Assembly: GCA_938002965.1 (NCBI GenBank)
Contig: CALKZY010000030.1
Coordinates: 89,945 to 153,944 of the forward strand
Direction: 5' to 3'
Source of the DNA: an uncultured Acidimicrobiales bacterium
Lineage (GTDB): Bacteria; Actinomycetota; Acidimicrobiia; Acidimicrobiales; SZUA-35
Length of the DNA: 64,000 nucleotides
The translations under genes and the position numbers were made by a program. Each line of letters starts with the position of its first letter. Positions within the stretch are counted from its first letter, which is position 1. The notes under the pieces are model-generated. The model had not been told where the DNA came from. It worked only from the letters and a program-made list of their open reading frames with translations, and did no database searches. Of the stretch, positions 53,791 through 62,775 are shown in pieces.

Positions 53791-53873
53791 CGGTACACGG
53801 AATCGCGGTACACAGAATCGCGGTAAACGGCATCGCGGTACACGGAATCGCGGTACACAGCATCGTGGTACGT
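53791..53873. repeat. 15-bp tandem repeat, five copies
   Basis: GCGGTACACGGAATC and near copies repeat at 53791, 53806, 53821, 53836 and 53851, followed by a partial copy. Copies 1 and 4 are identical and the others differ at up to two positions. The array ends 18 bases before the start of the carotenoid oxygenase gene, so it may form a spacer or a binding array in that promoter. It is too short for CRISPR. Confidence 0.85.
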
Positions 53874-53891
53874 CTCACCGAGAGTTGACCG

Positions 53892-55358
53892 ATGGCCTTC
53901 ACCGTTCGCAACACCTATGACGCCGCCCTACCCCCCGACGACGATCACCCGTACCGCACCGGGGTATGGCAGCCCCAACACAAGACCTTCGAGGCGTGGG
54001 ACATGCGGGTCGAAGGGCAAATCCCCGATGATCTGAGCGGTGTGTACATCCGCAACACCGAAACCGCCGTGTTCGAACCGATCAAGCGTTACCACCCGTT
54101 CGACGGTGACGCGCTGCTGCACGCCATCTCGTTCGGCAACGGCGAGGCCCGGTACGCGTCGGAATTCGTGCACACCGACGGGTTCCTGGCCGAACAGGAG
54201 GCCAAGCGTTCACTGTGGGCCGGCATCACCGAGCACCCGTCCAACGCCGTAGCCGACCACGGTTGGGGTGCTCGCACCATGATGAAGGACAACGCCTCCA
54301 CCGATGTGGTGGTGCATCGGGGCCGGGTGCTGGCCAGCTTCTATCAGTGCGGTGAGCTGTATGCGTTGGATCCGGTCACCCTGGAGAACCTGGGCCGCGA
54401 AGACATGGGTGGTCGCTTCCCGGCTGAGGGTGTGTCGGCTCACCCCAAGATCGACGAGCACACCGGCGAGATGTTGTTCTTCAACTACTCGGCCGAGGCG
54501 CCCTACATGCACTACGGCGTGCTGGACCCCAGCGGCCAGCTGACCACCTACATCGACGTTCCGCTGCCCGGCCCCCGGTTGCCGCACGACATGGCGTTCA
54601 CCCCCAACTGGTCGATCCTCAACGACCTACCTTTGTACTGGGAGCCGAAGGCCTTGGCCGACGGGTACTACTCCAACACCTTCAACCGTGATCTGCCCAG
54701 CCGGTTCGCGTTGGTGCCGCGCCACGGCACCACCGACGACATTCGGTGGTTCGAAGCGTCACCGACGTTTGTTCTGCATTGGACCAACGCTTTTGAGGAC
54801 GGCGACGAAGTGGTGCTCGACGGCTTCTACCAGCACAACCCGACGGCCCGGGGCGCTGATCGCTTCGGTGGGCAGCACAAGGGTTTCGAAACTCTGGACA
54901 TGAACGTGTTGCAGGCCCGCCATCATCGCTGGCGGTTCAACCTCGTTACGGGCGAAACCAGGGAAGAGTCCCTGAGCGACCGCTGCCTGGAGTTCCCCAT
55001 GATCAACGGACGGCACTGGGGTCGCCCCTACAACTACGCCTATGTGGCCCGCTGCGCCCAGGGTCTGTTCGCCTTTGACGGCCTGGTCAAACAGAACATG
55101 TCAACCGGGGCCGAAGAGCTACTGGAATTCGACGACGGCGTGTTCGTATCGGAAACCGTGATGGCTCCCCGAGACGGTTCAACCGCCGAAGACGACGGCT
55201 ACCTGGTGACCTTCACCTCGGACATCATCAACGACGAGTCGCACTGCTGGGTGATCGACGCCGCCAACGTGAGCGACGGTCCCATCGCCAAGATCCAACT
55301 ACCGGAACGAATCTCGTCCGGCACCCACTCCACCTGGGTCCCCGCCGGCGATCTGTAG
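53892..55358 (+). CDS. Carotenoid oxygenase (RPE65/CCD family)
   Basis: 488 residues, ATG. The four iron His residues sit in SAHPKID, LPHDMAFT, VLHWTNAFEDG and SGTHSTWVP, spread across the seven-bladed propeller. An N-terminal LSGVYIRNTETAVFEP and the DGDALLHAISFGNGE block are typical. It cleaves a double bond of a carotenoid, apocarotenoid, stilbene or lignan with O2. A bacterial enzyme outside a carotenoid cluster more often acts on phenylpropenes or apocarotenoids, so the substrate is open. No carotenoid genes lie nearby. The 15-bp array lies in its upstream region. Confidence 0.93.
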   Translation: MAFTVRNTYDAALPPDDDHPYRTGVWQPQHKTFEAWDMRVEGQIPDDLSGVYIRNTETAVFEPIKRYHPFDGDALLHAISFGNGEARYASEFVHTDGFLAEQEAKRSLWAGITEHPSNAVADHGWGARTMMKDNASTDVVVHRGRVLASFYQCGELYALDPVTLENLGREDMGGRFPAEGVSAHPKIDEHTGEMLFFNYSAEAPYMHYGVLDPSGQLTTYIDVPLPGPRLPHDMAFTPNWSILNDLPLYWEPKALADGYYSNTFNRDLPSRFALVPRHGTTDDIRWFEASPTFVLHWTNAFEDGDEVVLDGFYQHNPTARGADRFGGQHKGFETLDMNVLQARHHRWRFNLVTGETREESLSDRCLEFPMINGRHWGRPYNYAYVARCAQGLFAFDGLVKQNMSTGAEELLEFDDGVFVSETVMAPRDGSTAEDDGYLVTFTSDIINDESHCWVIDAANVSDGPIAKIQLPERISSGTHSTWVPAGDL

Positions 55359-55496
55359 TTGCGACCCTGGCTTCGCGCATCGGACCATCTTCCGGGCGTC
55401 CGCGGCTGTTACGGCAAGGCTTCCGTTGAGCTTGGCCCGGCGTCCTGCCATGTTGAGGATTATAGGTGCGACCTTGAGGTCAGCTGCATCACCTAG

Positions 55497-55880
55497 CTAT
55501 ACATCAACGAGGTGGAGGCCTTCGACGTACCCAAAGTGCGTGTCGAGTGAGAGAAGGGATTGCCCGTGCTCGATGGCATGGGCGGCGATCCACATGTCGT
55601 TGCTGCCGATCGGTCTTCCGGTAGTGCGTAATTGGGCGTAGACCTCGGCGTAATGTTGTGTCGTGGCGTAGTCGATTTCGATCAGATCTACGTTTGGGGC
55701 ATCAAGAAATCCGGCCAGGAGGCGCTCGTTCTCAGGCTGTTTGCGCCCGGCGGCAAATCCGGCTCTCAGTTCACCAACGACAACTACCGAAACCGACAGT
55801 GGGCGATCTCGGTTGATGTGTGACCGGAGGCGCTCGTCGCCTCGAACGAACGCCGAATACGCGCTGGTGTCGATCATCAT
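55497..55880 (-). CDS. vapC: PIN-domain toxin, VapC family
   Basis: 127 residues, ATG overlapping the antitoxin stop by four bases. The acidic metal site is seen in MMIDTSAYSAF (Asp4), VVVGELRAG (Glu), SNDMWIAAHA (Asp) and LSLDTHF (Asp). VapC toxins cut initiator tRNA or rRNA with Mg2+. The gene follows its antitoxin gene, the usual order, and both are read leftward. The pair is separate from the RHS-PIN toxin upstream, whose PIN-like tip is only distantly similar in motif order. Confidence 0.93.
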   Translation of the reverse strand: MMIDTSAYSAFVRGDERLRSHINRDRPLSVSVVVVGELRAGFAAGRKQPENERLLAGFLDAPNVDLIEIDYATTQHYAEVYAQLRTTGRPIGSNDMWIAAHAIEHGQSLLSLDTHFGYVEGLHLVDV

Positions 55881-56128
55881 GACCAGAGCGTAGGGTCCGG
55901 TTGTGACAGCGAATCTATGGCGTCGTCGAAGTCGCTGTCCAGCGTGTCAGCGCCAAAAAGCTGGTCAAAAATCGACTGATCGCTCCCGCCGTCTCCGGTG
56001 GTTTGAGTCCACTCGGCCAGTACGTCAACGATGGTTGCGTTTAACGATCGCCTGTTGCGGTGAGCACGCTTGCGTAGCGCCCGGTCAACGGCAGGCGGAA
56101 CGCCTCGGACTGTGTACTGGGCGGCCAT
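55877..56128 (-). CDS. vapB: Ribbon-helix-helix antitoxin (VapB/FitA type)
   Basis: 83 residues, ATG. MAAQYTVRGVPPAVDRALRK and RAHRNRRSLNATIVDVLAEW form a ribbon-helix-helix DNA-binding domain of the Arc/FitA type. The C-terminal tail (SIFDQLFGADTLDSDFDDAI) is acidic and should wrap around the VapC active site. It probably represses its own promoter, with the toxin as co-repressor. It is first in the operon, and its coding end overlaps the toxin start. Confidence 0.9.
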   Translation of the reverse strand: MAAQYTVRGVPPAVDRALRKRAHRNRRSLNATIVDVLAEWTQTTGDGGSDQSIFDQLFGADTLDSDFDDAIDSLSQPDPTLWS

Positions 56129-56190
56129 GCACGCAGTTTAGTGCTCCGTGTGCAGCACATGCAAGTCGCATGCAATGCCTGCAGATTGAG

Positions 56191-56793
56191 TTAACCGGCA
56201 TGTTCGATAGCTAGGCGCTTCAAGAAAAACTGCACCATCGGGCCGATACCGAGCGTGAACCACACGGTACCGATGCCGACCGACCCGCCCAGGGCCAGTC
56301 CGGCCAGCAGCACAACAAACTCGATCCCGAAGCGGGCCTTCCACACGTCGATGCCACGTTTAGCCAAGCCGGTCATGATGCCGTCCCGAGGACCGGGGCC
56401 CAGCCCTGCGCCAATATAGAAGCCTGAGCCCAGCGCGATCAGAACGGGTCCGGCCACCATGGCCAGTACCCGGACCGGCATGGTTTCAATCTCGGGCAGC
56501 AGGTCAGACGTGAGATCAGCCGAAACCCCGATGACGATGGCGTTGAGAATCGTCCCAAGTCCGAGCTTCTCTCGCAGCGGGACGAAACCCAGGAGCACCA
56601 CGAAACCGGTCAGGTTGATAACCCGACCAATGGACAAGCCCGTTAGCGATGAAACGCCCTGATGGAACACATCCCACGGACCGAGCCCCAGGCCGGCTTC
56701 CACCATGAGCGAGATACCGGCGCCGAAAATGTACAGGCCGAACAACAGCGCCGGTAAACGGCGCGCCGTTTCTCGCCAGCCGAGAACTATCAC
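56191..56793 (-). CDS. YczE/YitT-type membrane protein
   Basis: 200 residues with five or six membrane helices. RLPALLFGLYIFGAGISLMV is the opening helix, and two repeated parts with a GLGPWDVFHQGVSSLTG and GAGLGPGPRDGIMTGLAKR motif mark the internal duplication of the family. The role is unproven; YczE in Bacillus is needed in an unclear way for surfactin and bacillomycin production. It lies next to a toxin-antitoxin pair and an ABC transporter, with no clear operon relation. About 60 bases separate it from the MacB-type permease upstream. Confidence 0.85.
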   Translation of the reverse strand: MIVLGWRETARRLPALLFGLYIFGAGISLMVEAGLGLGPWDVFHQGVSSLTGLSIGRVINLTGFVVLLGFVPLREKLGLGTILNAIVIGVSADLTSDLLPEIETMPVRVLAMVAGPVLIALGSGFYIGAGLGPGPRDGIMTGLAKRGIDVWKARFGIEFVVLLAGLALGGSVGIGTVWFTLGIGPMVQFFLKRLAIEHAG

Positions 56794-56852
56794 AGGACGC
56801 GACTGATCTTCAGGTGATCGGGTGAACGTCGTCGAACGTCCGGCTCGACGGT

Positions 56853-59426
56853 CTATTCATGGGCGATGGCATCGAGCACGTCCAGCTGGGCAGCTCGATA
56901 ACCAGGAGCGAATGCCGCCACCACACCGATAGCGGCCCCGGCCACCAGCGAGATGACAATCTGCACCCAGGGGATCGCAACTGATGACAGGAAGTCGGCG
57001 GGAATGGACGTGACTACCGCCCAACCCAGGGCCACACCCATGATCACACCGAGCAGGGAACCGAACAGGCTGACGATGACCGCCTCCCACCGGATCGAGG
57101 TCCGCAACTGGCTTCGGGTGGTACCAACCGCTCGGAGCAGGCCGATTTCGCGGGTTCGTTCAAGAACAGAAAGCACCATGGTGTTGACGATGCCGAAGAA
57201 GGCCACCACCACACACATGATCAGCAATCCGAAGATGAGGGCTTGAAGCTGGTTGATCTGCCCAACCGCCTGTTCGCGGAATTCGGCATTGTCCTGAGTG
57301 GACAATTGAGGTTGACTTGCCACCACCGCCTCGACCTTGGCTCGGGCGGCGGCGAACTCGTCGCTTTCGGGGTCCAAACCGCCGGTGAGTGTCATGCCGA
57401 TCCACAAGACCGAGTCGCTGTTCAAGTGATCGGCGGCGACTTGGCGGTCAAACAGCCAGGAAACCTCGTCAACGGCACCGGGCCGGTCAAACAGAGCCTT
57501 GACTTCGAACTCGGCCAGCTCACCGTCTTCAAACTCGAACGTCATGAAGTCGCCCAAGGCCAGGCCTCGTTCGTCGGCCTCCTCGTCGAATACGGCCACG
57601 CCGTCGGATCCGAGATTCAAGTCACCGTCAACTAGGCCCATATCGATGATCGATGTTCCGGTTTCGGAGTTCCACGCTCTAGCGCTGACGATGTCGTCAT
57701 CGTCGATGGCGGCCCGGAGCGCACTGAACGCGCTGAGCGTGTCGACCTCGTCCAACTCGGCCAGCGGCTCGACGAGTACAGGCGAGAAGGGAATGCCCTG
57801 GTTCGCCTCGAACACCAGCAGGTCGGCGTTGATGACATCTTCCAGCAGATCGTCGAAGCTCTGAATCAACGAAGCGGTAAGAACTGCGACGCCGGTGATC
57901 AACGCCAAACCGATCATCAACGCCGTGGCGGTAGCCGATGTCCGTTGAGGGTTGCGGCTGGCGTTGTCACGAGCCAGCCGTCCGGTGATTCCCTTGAGTT
58001 GCTCCACCGGTTTGCCGATAATTGACGCCACCGCTCCGGCGAACAATGCGCTCAACATTGACACACCGATGAACGCCAACGCTCCACCCACGCCGAGAGC
58101 GATAAAGGTGTTTTGTGTTGAGTCAATCCGACCGGTAAGCCCGAACGCCAGGAAACCCAAGCCGGCCAAGAGGACAACCGTGCCGGCGATCACGCGAGAG
58201 GTGAGTGAACGATCCTTGACTCCGCCGTCTCGAACAGCTTCAAGTGGTGACACGCTGGCCGCCCGGAAGGCCGGAATGAGGGCCGAGCCGACGGTCACGA
58301 GCATGCCCACGGCGAAGACGACGATGATGGTGCGCGGTAGCAGTTCCAAGGGTCCGTCGGGAATGGCGCTGCCGACCTGGGAGAACACCCATTTGAGCAA
58401 CCAGGCGATACCCAGGCCGCCGACAAGTCCGGCAATAGAAGCCAAAAGGCCGATAATCACCGACTCGATCAACACCATAAGGCGAATCTGATTGCCGCTG
58501 GCCCCGATGGATCGCAAGAGACCCAACATCTTGGTTCGTTGGCCTACCAGAATGACAAAGGTGTTGTAGATGATGAAGACGCTGACGAACAAGATGACGA
58601 ACGCGAAGCCCAAGAGAATCCCGCCGATCACGTCGATGATCTGCCCGAACTCGGCTTGACCTTCCTCGATGAGAACGTCTTGGGCCACCACCTCGGTGCC
58701 GTCGGGAATGATGCCACTGACAGCGGCCATCATGTCCTCGGTGGACGTCCCGTCAGCGGCGGCCAACTCGACGGTGTTGAGCAGGCCTTCTTGTTGGGTG
58801 ACCCGTTGAATGGTGTCGAGATCCATGGTGATGAAATACGGGCCGACGGGCCCACCTCCGGCCTCAAACGAAATGATGCCGGAAAGTTCGAACTGCTCGA
58901 TTTCGCCGGTGGCGAGGGCCACGTCGATGGTGTCGCCGACCTCAAACCCGGCGGCGTTGGCCTGATTGACATCGACGGCGACCTGTTGACCGCTCGGAGC
59001 GGTACCTTCTTCCAGCTTGAACGCGCTCAACCCATCCACGCCGGTCCACGAGTTGGCGAACACCGGCGGACCGGTTGGTCGCATGACCTCGCCTTCCTCG
59101 TTGAGCGTGTAGACCCGTTCGAATACCGCCAGCGTTCCTTCGGCCCGGTCGACTTCCGGTAGCGCCTGCAGCTGATCTTGGATCGACTGGTCGAATGTCG
59201 GCTCGGCCGAACCGCTGAACGCGTCGGCGATTTCGGACGGCTCAGGGCGAACCTGAGCGTCGACCTTGGCCAGCGCTTCGACAAAAATGCCGTCGAACAC
59301 CGAACGGAGACTGTCGGCCAGGACAAACGAACCCGACACGGCGGACACACCGAGAAAAACGGAAATGAGGGTGAGTATCAGTCGCCCCAGATTGGCTCTG
59401 ATACCTCTAGTGACCAGCTTCAACAT
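56853..59426 (-). CDS. MacB-type ABC transporter permease with duplicated FtsX domains
   Basis: 857 residues. After the N-terminal signal-anchor (GRLILTLISVFLGVSAVSGS) comes a large periplasm-type MacB-core domain, then four membrane helices (FtsX type) with RSIGASGNQIRLMVLIESV, a second periplasmic core domain, and a second helix block with RAVGTTRSQLRTSIRWEAV. The doubled layout fits a single-protein transmembrane subunit that moves or releases lipoproteins, peptides or signals by mechanotransmission. The ATPase gene follows at 12 bases upstream. The substrate is unknown. Confidence 0.93.
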   Translation of the reverse strand: MLKLVTRGIRANLGRLILTLISVFLGVSAVSGSFVLADSLRSVFDGIFVEALAKVDAQVRPEPSEIADAFSGSAEPTFDQSIQDQLQALPEVDRAEGTLAVFERVYTLNEEGEVMRPTGPPVFANSWTGVDGLSAFKLEEGTAPSGQQVAVDVNQANAAGFEVGDTIDVALATGEIEQFELSGIISFEAGGGPVGPYFITMDLDTIQRVTQQEGLLNTVELAAADGTSTEDMMAAVSGIIPDGTEVVAQDVLIEEGQAEFGQIIDVIGGILLGFAFVILFVSVFIIYNTFVILVGQRTKMLGLLRSIGASGNQIRLMVLIESVIIGLLASIAGLVGGLGIAWLLKWVFSQVGSAIPDGPLELLPRTIIVVFAVGMLVTVGSALIPAFRAASVSPLEAVRDGGVKDRSLTSRVIAGTVVLLAGLGFLAFGLTGRIDSTQNTFIALGVGGALAFIGVSMLSALFAGAVASIIGKPVEQLKGITGRLARDNASRNPQRTSATATALMIGLALITGVAVLTASLIQSFDDLLEDVINADLLVFEANQGIPFSPVLVEPLAELDEVDTLSAFSALRAAIDDDDIVSARAWNSETGTSIIDMGLVDGDLNLGSDGVAVFDEEADERGLALGDFMTFEFEDGELAEFEVKALFDRPGAVDEVSWLFDRQVAADHLNSDSVLWIGMTLTGGLDPESDEFAAARAKVEAVVASQPQLSTQDNAEFREQAVGQINQLQALIFGLLIMCVVVAFFGIVNTMVLSVLERTREIGLLRAVGTTRSQLRTSIRWEAVIVSLFGSLLGVIMGVALGWAVVTSIPADFLSSVAIPWVQIVISLVAGAAIGVVAAFAPGYRAAQLDVLDAIAHE

Positions 59427-59438
59427 GATGGACTCCGG

Positions 59439-60230
59439 TTAGCTGGCGCCAAGGCTACGAATGGTGTCGTAGACCAAGTCGGGTGTTGGGTCGGTGAGTT
59501 CGTGCTCGATCTTCCCGTCGGCGAGAAACAGGACTCTGTCGGCGTATGAAGCCGAGCGGGGGTCGTGAGTGACCATCACGATGGATTGCTCCAACTCCCG
59601 CACCGCCGAAGACATGAAGTCCAGAATCTCCGCTGAGGTGACGGAGTCGAGATTCCCGGTCGGTTCGTCACCGAACACGATTTCCGGGCGGCTGGCCAGC
59701 GCTCGGGCAACAGCCACTCGTTGTTGCTGTCCTCCGGACAGTTCGTTGGGGCGGTGGGTGACACGATCAGCCAGACCCACCGTTGATATCACCTCGTCGA
59801 CCCAGTCGTTGTCGACGTTGCCACCGCCCAAATCCATGGGCAGTGTGACATTCTCCCGGACGTTCAAGGTGGGAATGAGGTTGTACGCCTGGAAGATAAA
59901 CCCGACTCGTTCCCGCCGCAGGATGGTGAGCTGCTTGTCGTTGAGGGTGGAGACGGCGGTGTCGCCGATGTAGGTTTCACCGCCGGTGAGGCGATCCAAC
60001 CCGGCCATACAGTGCATGAGGGTCGACTTGCCGGAACCGGATGGACCCATTATCGCCGTGAACTTGCCGCGCTCGAAGCCGACGTCCACGCCTCGAAGGG
60101 CGTGAACGGCTGTGTCTCCCGAGCCGTACACTTTTACCGCCGCTTCCGCTCGGGCCGCGTACTGCCCTGTTGAGGCCAGCGGGGCCTCTCCCTCGGTTGC
60201 GAACACTCCAGTGGTCTCTGGTGCTGCCAT
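59439..60230 (-). CDS. ABC transporter ATP-binding subunit, LolD/MacB type
   Basis: 263 residues, ATG. Walker A is MGPSGSGKST, then the LNDKQLTILRRERVGFIFQA stretch with the Q-loop, signature ELSGGQQQRVAVARAL, Walker B EIVFGDEPTGNLDS and the switch His in MVTHDPRSA. This is the MacB/LolD class, which powers permeases of the FtsX type. It lies just ahead of the permease (59426), so the two form a simple two-gene exporter cassette. A short N-terminal extension of about 30 residues is not part of the family. Confidence 0.94.
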   Translation of the reverse strand: MAAPETTGVFATEGEAPLASTGQYAARAEAAVKVYGSGDTAVHALRGVDVGFERGKFTAIMGPSGSGKSTLMHCMAGLDRLTGGETYIGDTAVSTLNDKQLTILRRERVGFIFQAYNLIPTLNVRENVTLPMDLGGGNVDNDWVDEVISTVGLADRVTHRPNELSGGQQQRVAVARALASRPEIVFGDEPTGNLDSVTSAEILDFMSSAVRELEQSIVMVTHDPRSASYADRVLFLADGKIEHELTDPTPDLVYDTIRSLGAS

Positions 60231-60302
60231 ACCCCTAATCTATGTGAATAACGTTGCTAGCCGCCGAAATATGCTTGAACTGTGACCGAAGTGGAGTCGT
60301 CC

Positions 60303-61046
60303 ATGATTGAAATCTCAACTGCGTCAGCGCCTACCGAGGAAGGTGGCGAATCCCCCTATGCGGTGGTTGCCCGCTGGGATGACGGTGGCGTCAACACCGT
60401 GGGCCATGATGCGGTGGTTGCGCTCAACCAGGCGCTGGACCAAGCCGAAGAGGCGTCGTTGCCGCTGGTCATCATCGGTCGTGACGGGGTGCTGTCCGCC
60501 GGGTTTGACCTCAGCGTGTTCGCTGAAGGACCTGAAGCCATGTTCGGCCTAACGCTGTCCGGGGCCAACGTGCTGCAACGGATGGTCGATAGCCCGGTGC
60601 CCGTCATTGTCGGCTCGCCCGGTCACGCCGTGGCCATGGGAGCGATGATGTTGCTGGCCGCCGACGTACGCGTTGGTGTGGACACGATCGCCGGTAAGCC
60701 GGACAAGAAGATCAAGATTGGTCTCAATGAAGTCGCCATCGGGATGACCCTGCCGCACTTCGCCATGACTGTCGCCGCCGATCGAATCTCCAAGCGGCAT
60801 TTCACTCGGGCGACGGCGTTCGCCCAGCTCTATACGTCGAGCGAAGCACTGGACGCCGGCTTTCTCGACGAGGTGGTGGCACCCGGGGATCTTGACGCGA
60901 CAGTGCTGGGTATGGCTCAGATGGCCGCCGGATTGCCAATGGCCAACTTCTCGGGTACTAAGCGACGGCTCCGAGCTGATGTGTCGACAGCGTTGGCTCA
61001 GGCCATGATCGACGACAAAGCTGCCTTCGATCGATCGTTGGCCTGA
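60303..61046 (+). CDS. Enoyl-CoA hydratase/isomerase (crotonase family)
   Basis: 247 residues from the ATG at 60303, with GGAG seven bases upstream; a GTG at 60282 would add seven residues. Crotonase fold: GRDGVLSAGFDLSVF (the first oxyanion strand) and GSPGHAVAMGAMMLLAAD (the second). The usual catalytic Glu in the GLPE stretch is kept in GLNEVAIGM, but the GGTQRLPR-like segment is replaced by LPHFAMTVAA, so the reaction may be other than hydration. It probably acts on an acyl-CoA of the degradative type. The neighbouring exporter is divergent. Confidence 0.85.
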   Translation: MIEISTASAPTEEGGESPYAVVARWDDGGVNTVGHDAVVALNQALDQAEEASLPLVIIGRDGVLSAGFDLSVFAEGPEAMFGLTLSGANVLQRMVDSPVPVIVGSPGHAVAMGAMMLLAADVRVGVDTIAGKPDKKIKIGLNEVAIGMTLPHFAMTVAADRISKRHFTRATAFAQLYTSSEALDAGFLDEVVAPGDLDATVLGMAQMAAGLPMANFSGTKRRLRADVSTALAQAMIDDKAAFDRSLA

Positions 61047-61082
61047 ACACCGGACGACAGGCCTGGATACCGTGGCAGGGAG

Positions 61083-61385
61083 ATGATTCGCAGACTTCGA
61101 ACGGCGTCGATCGTTGAGGCCACCACCTACTTGTTCTTGGTCGTGGCCACGGTGACTAAATACACGCAAGGCAACGATCGCGGTGTCGCCCTTTTGGGTC
61201 CGATCCACGGGATCCTCTTCTTGGTGTTCGCGGCGCTGGTGATGTCGAACTACGAGCGTCTGGGCTGGCCGTTGTGGCGGGCGGTGACCGCACTGTTCAT
61301 CGGGTCGCTTCCCTTTGGTGGGTTCTGGGTTGAGCGGCGTTGGCTCGCCCCCCTCGACATCGACGCCAGCTTCGATCGCGCCTAG
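61083..61385 (+). CDS. DUF3817 membrane protein
   Basis: 100 residues with three membrane helices. The start MIRRLRTASIVEATTYLFLV, the GPIHGILFLVFAALV stretch with a conserved His, and the C-terminal LPFGGFWVERRWLAP are the signature of DUF3817. The family is common in actinobacteria, and its function is unknown. It lies 36 bases after the crotonase gene and may be co-transcribed. Confidence 0.88.
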   Translation: MIRRLRTASIVEATTYLFLVVATVTKYTQGNDRGVALLGPIHGILFLVFAALVMSNYERLGWPLWRAVTALFIGSLPFGGFWVERRWLAPLDIDASFDRA

Positions 61386-61790
61386 AACAGTCGACCCCGA
61401 AACGCCTTCCACCGGATTTTTTGAGTGCCGGTAAAGAAAACGACTGCTCTGTCACTTAACAGGTTGAAACGTCACGGCGGTCAAACGCCCCGATTTCAAA
61501 CCCCTCTTTTCGTCGCGCTCGAAAACCCAGAAGACCGTGCTGGCCTCGGCCGCAGCATTGTCGCTGCCCCTTCTCGCCGGTAGCGCCGCCACCGCTCGAA
61601 CCGCGACGGCAACCGCCGGCATGTGGGGCGAGGCGATTTTGACCCAAGAACAGATGGCGTACATCGACGCCTATCTGGGTTCGTAGCCCGCCGGCCGGGA
61701 GGCCTGCATTCAAGCCAGCCGTCTTCTGCGTCGATGCAGCCGGGAGTGACCGATGCCGGTCCTCCCGGCTGATGTGCAGAGGATCTGACT
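61386..61790. other. Intergenic stretch with one doubtful small gene
   Basis: No large gene lies in this stretch of about 400 bases. A small open frame at 61537-61686 (listed separately) looks like a short exported protein. A PAS-GGDEF gene begins at 61791. No promoter with both boxes is clear. Confidence 0.5.
61537..61686 (+). CDS. Doubtful small exported protein
   Basis: 49 residues from GTG 61537. An Ala/Leu-rich stretch (SAAALSLPLLAGSAATARTA) reads like a signal peptide core, followed by the hydrophilic GMWGEAILTQEQMAYIDAYL. The frame is open upstream to a stop near 61461, where no better start is evident. The protein is short and has no recognised domain, so it may be a chance open frame. 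The acidic, Gln-rich end is unlike random GC-rich sequence. Confidence 0.35.
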   Translation: MLASAAALSLPLLAGSAATARTATATAGMWGEAILTQEQMAYIDAYLGS

Positions 61791-62723
61791 TTGACTTCGA
61801 ACCCGTTGGCCCGCACACCGATCGACGCCGTCGACGGGCTTCCAACCGAACTTCTTGACGCCATCGACAACCCGGTTCTCGTTAAAGACGATGAAACGCG
61901 CTACGTGTGGGTGAACGCTGCCTTCGAAAGACTTTTTGACGTCCGCCGTCAAGATCTAGTTGGAAAACTCGAGGCCGATGTCTTCCCAGCTGACCATGCT
62001 GACCACGGCAACAGTCGGGATCTGGAAGTTCTTGCCGGCGGCGACATCGACGAAACGGAGGAGACTGTCGTCGACCCCGTGCTGGGTGACCGTATAACGG
62101 TCACCCGCAAGCGCCGGGTCACAGTTGACGGTCAACGCTTTCTTGTCGGGATAGTGCACGACGTCACCGACGTGGTCGAGATGAACCGAGCGTTGAGCGT
62201 GGCGAGCCGAAGGCTGTCCGAACAAGCCGCCGAGCTGACCCGCCTGGCTTCAACCGACTCGCTCACCGGTTGCCTCAACCGCCGTGCCCTGTTCGAGCGA
62301 ATTGGCGACTTTCCACGCGATCGTCAGATCGGCGTGATCATGCTGGACCTCGATCGCTTCAAGTCCATAAACGCGAACTACGGCCACGAGGCCGGCGACA
62401 TGGTTCTTGCCGGATTTGCCGCCGTGACACGGAAAATCCTGCGATCCGACGAGTTGCTGGCACGAACCGGCGGGCAGGAGTTCATGGTCGTACTTCTTGG
62501 TGCCAGCCTGGATCAAACCCGCCAGCTGGCCCAAAGGATCTGTACCGCAACGGCGTCCAACCCGCAGACCGTGGGCACGGCCAACATCATGATCAGCGTT
62601 AGCGCCGGCGCAGTTCACACGCCGTCACTGGAAGACGCCCCGATTGGGGAGTTGATCGGTGAAGCTGATGCCTTGGTCCAAAAAGCAAAGGCCGGTGGAC
62701 GCAACCGGGCGGTGACGCTCTAG
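61791..62723 (+). CDS. PAS-GGDEF protein with degenerate GGQEF site
   Basis: 310 residues. TTG start with GAGGA seven bases upstream. Residues about 15-128 form a PAS domain (NPVLVKDDETRYVWVNAAFE, FLVGIVHDVTD). A coiled linker of about 25 residues follows. The GGDEF domain starts near 151 with STDSLTGCLNRRALFERI and MLDLDRFKSINANYGHEAGD. The active-site loop reads RTGGQEFMVVL, residues 227-231, where a Gln replaces the Asp/Glu usually required for catalysis. The inhibitory-site RxxD is not found either. It may be an inactive GTP- or c-di-GMP-binding receptor rather than a diguanylate cyclase. Confidence 0.88.
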   Translation: MTSNPLARTPIDAVDGLPTELLDAIDNPVLVKDDETRYVWVNAAFERLFDVRRQDLVGKLEADVFPADHADHGNSRDLEVLAGGDIDETEETVVDPVLGDRITVTRKRRVTVDGQRFLVGIVHDVTDVVEMNRALSVASRRLSEQAAELTRLASTDSLTGCLNRRALFERIGDFPRDRQIGVIMLDLDRFKSINANYGHEAGDMVLAGFAAVTRKILRSDELLARTGGQEFMVVLLGASLDQTRQLAQRICTATASNPQTVGTANIMISVSAGAVHTPSLEDAPIGELIGEADALVQKAKAGGRNRAVTL

Positions 62724-62775
62724 TTGAGCGGTTCGACCGGCTGCATCCCGTCGGCTTGACGTGGGAAGTCGGGAG

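Noticed and set aside
53791..53873. 15-bp repeats considered as a CRISPR array
   Set aside because: Units are contiguous with no spacers and too short.
61452..61845. Minus-strand open frames antisense to the small exported protein
   Set aside because: No motif, and their arrangement is that of GC-rich shadow frames.
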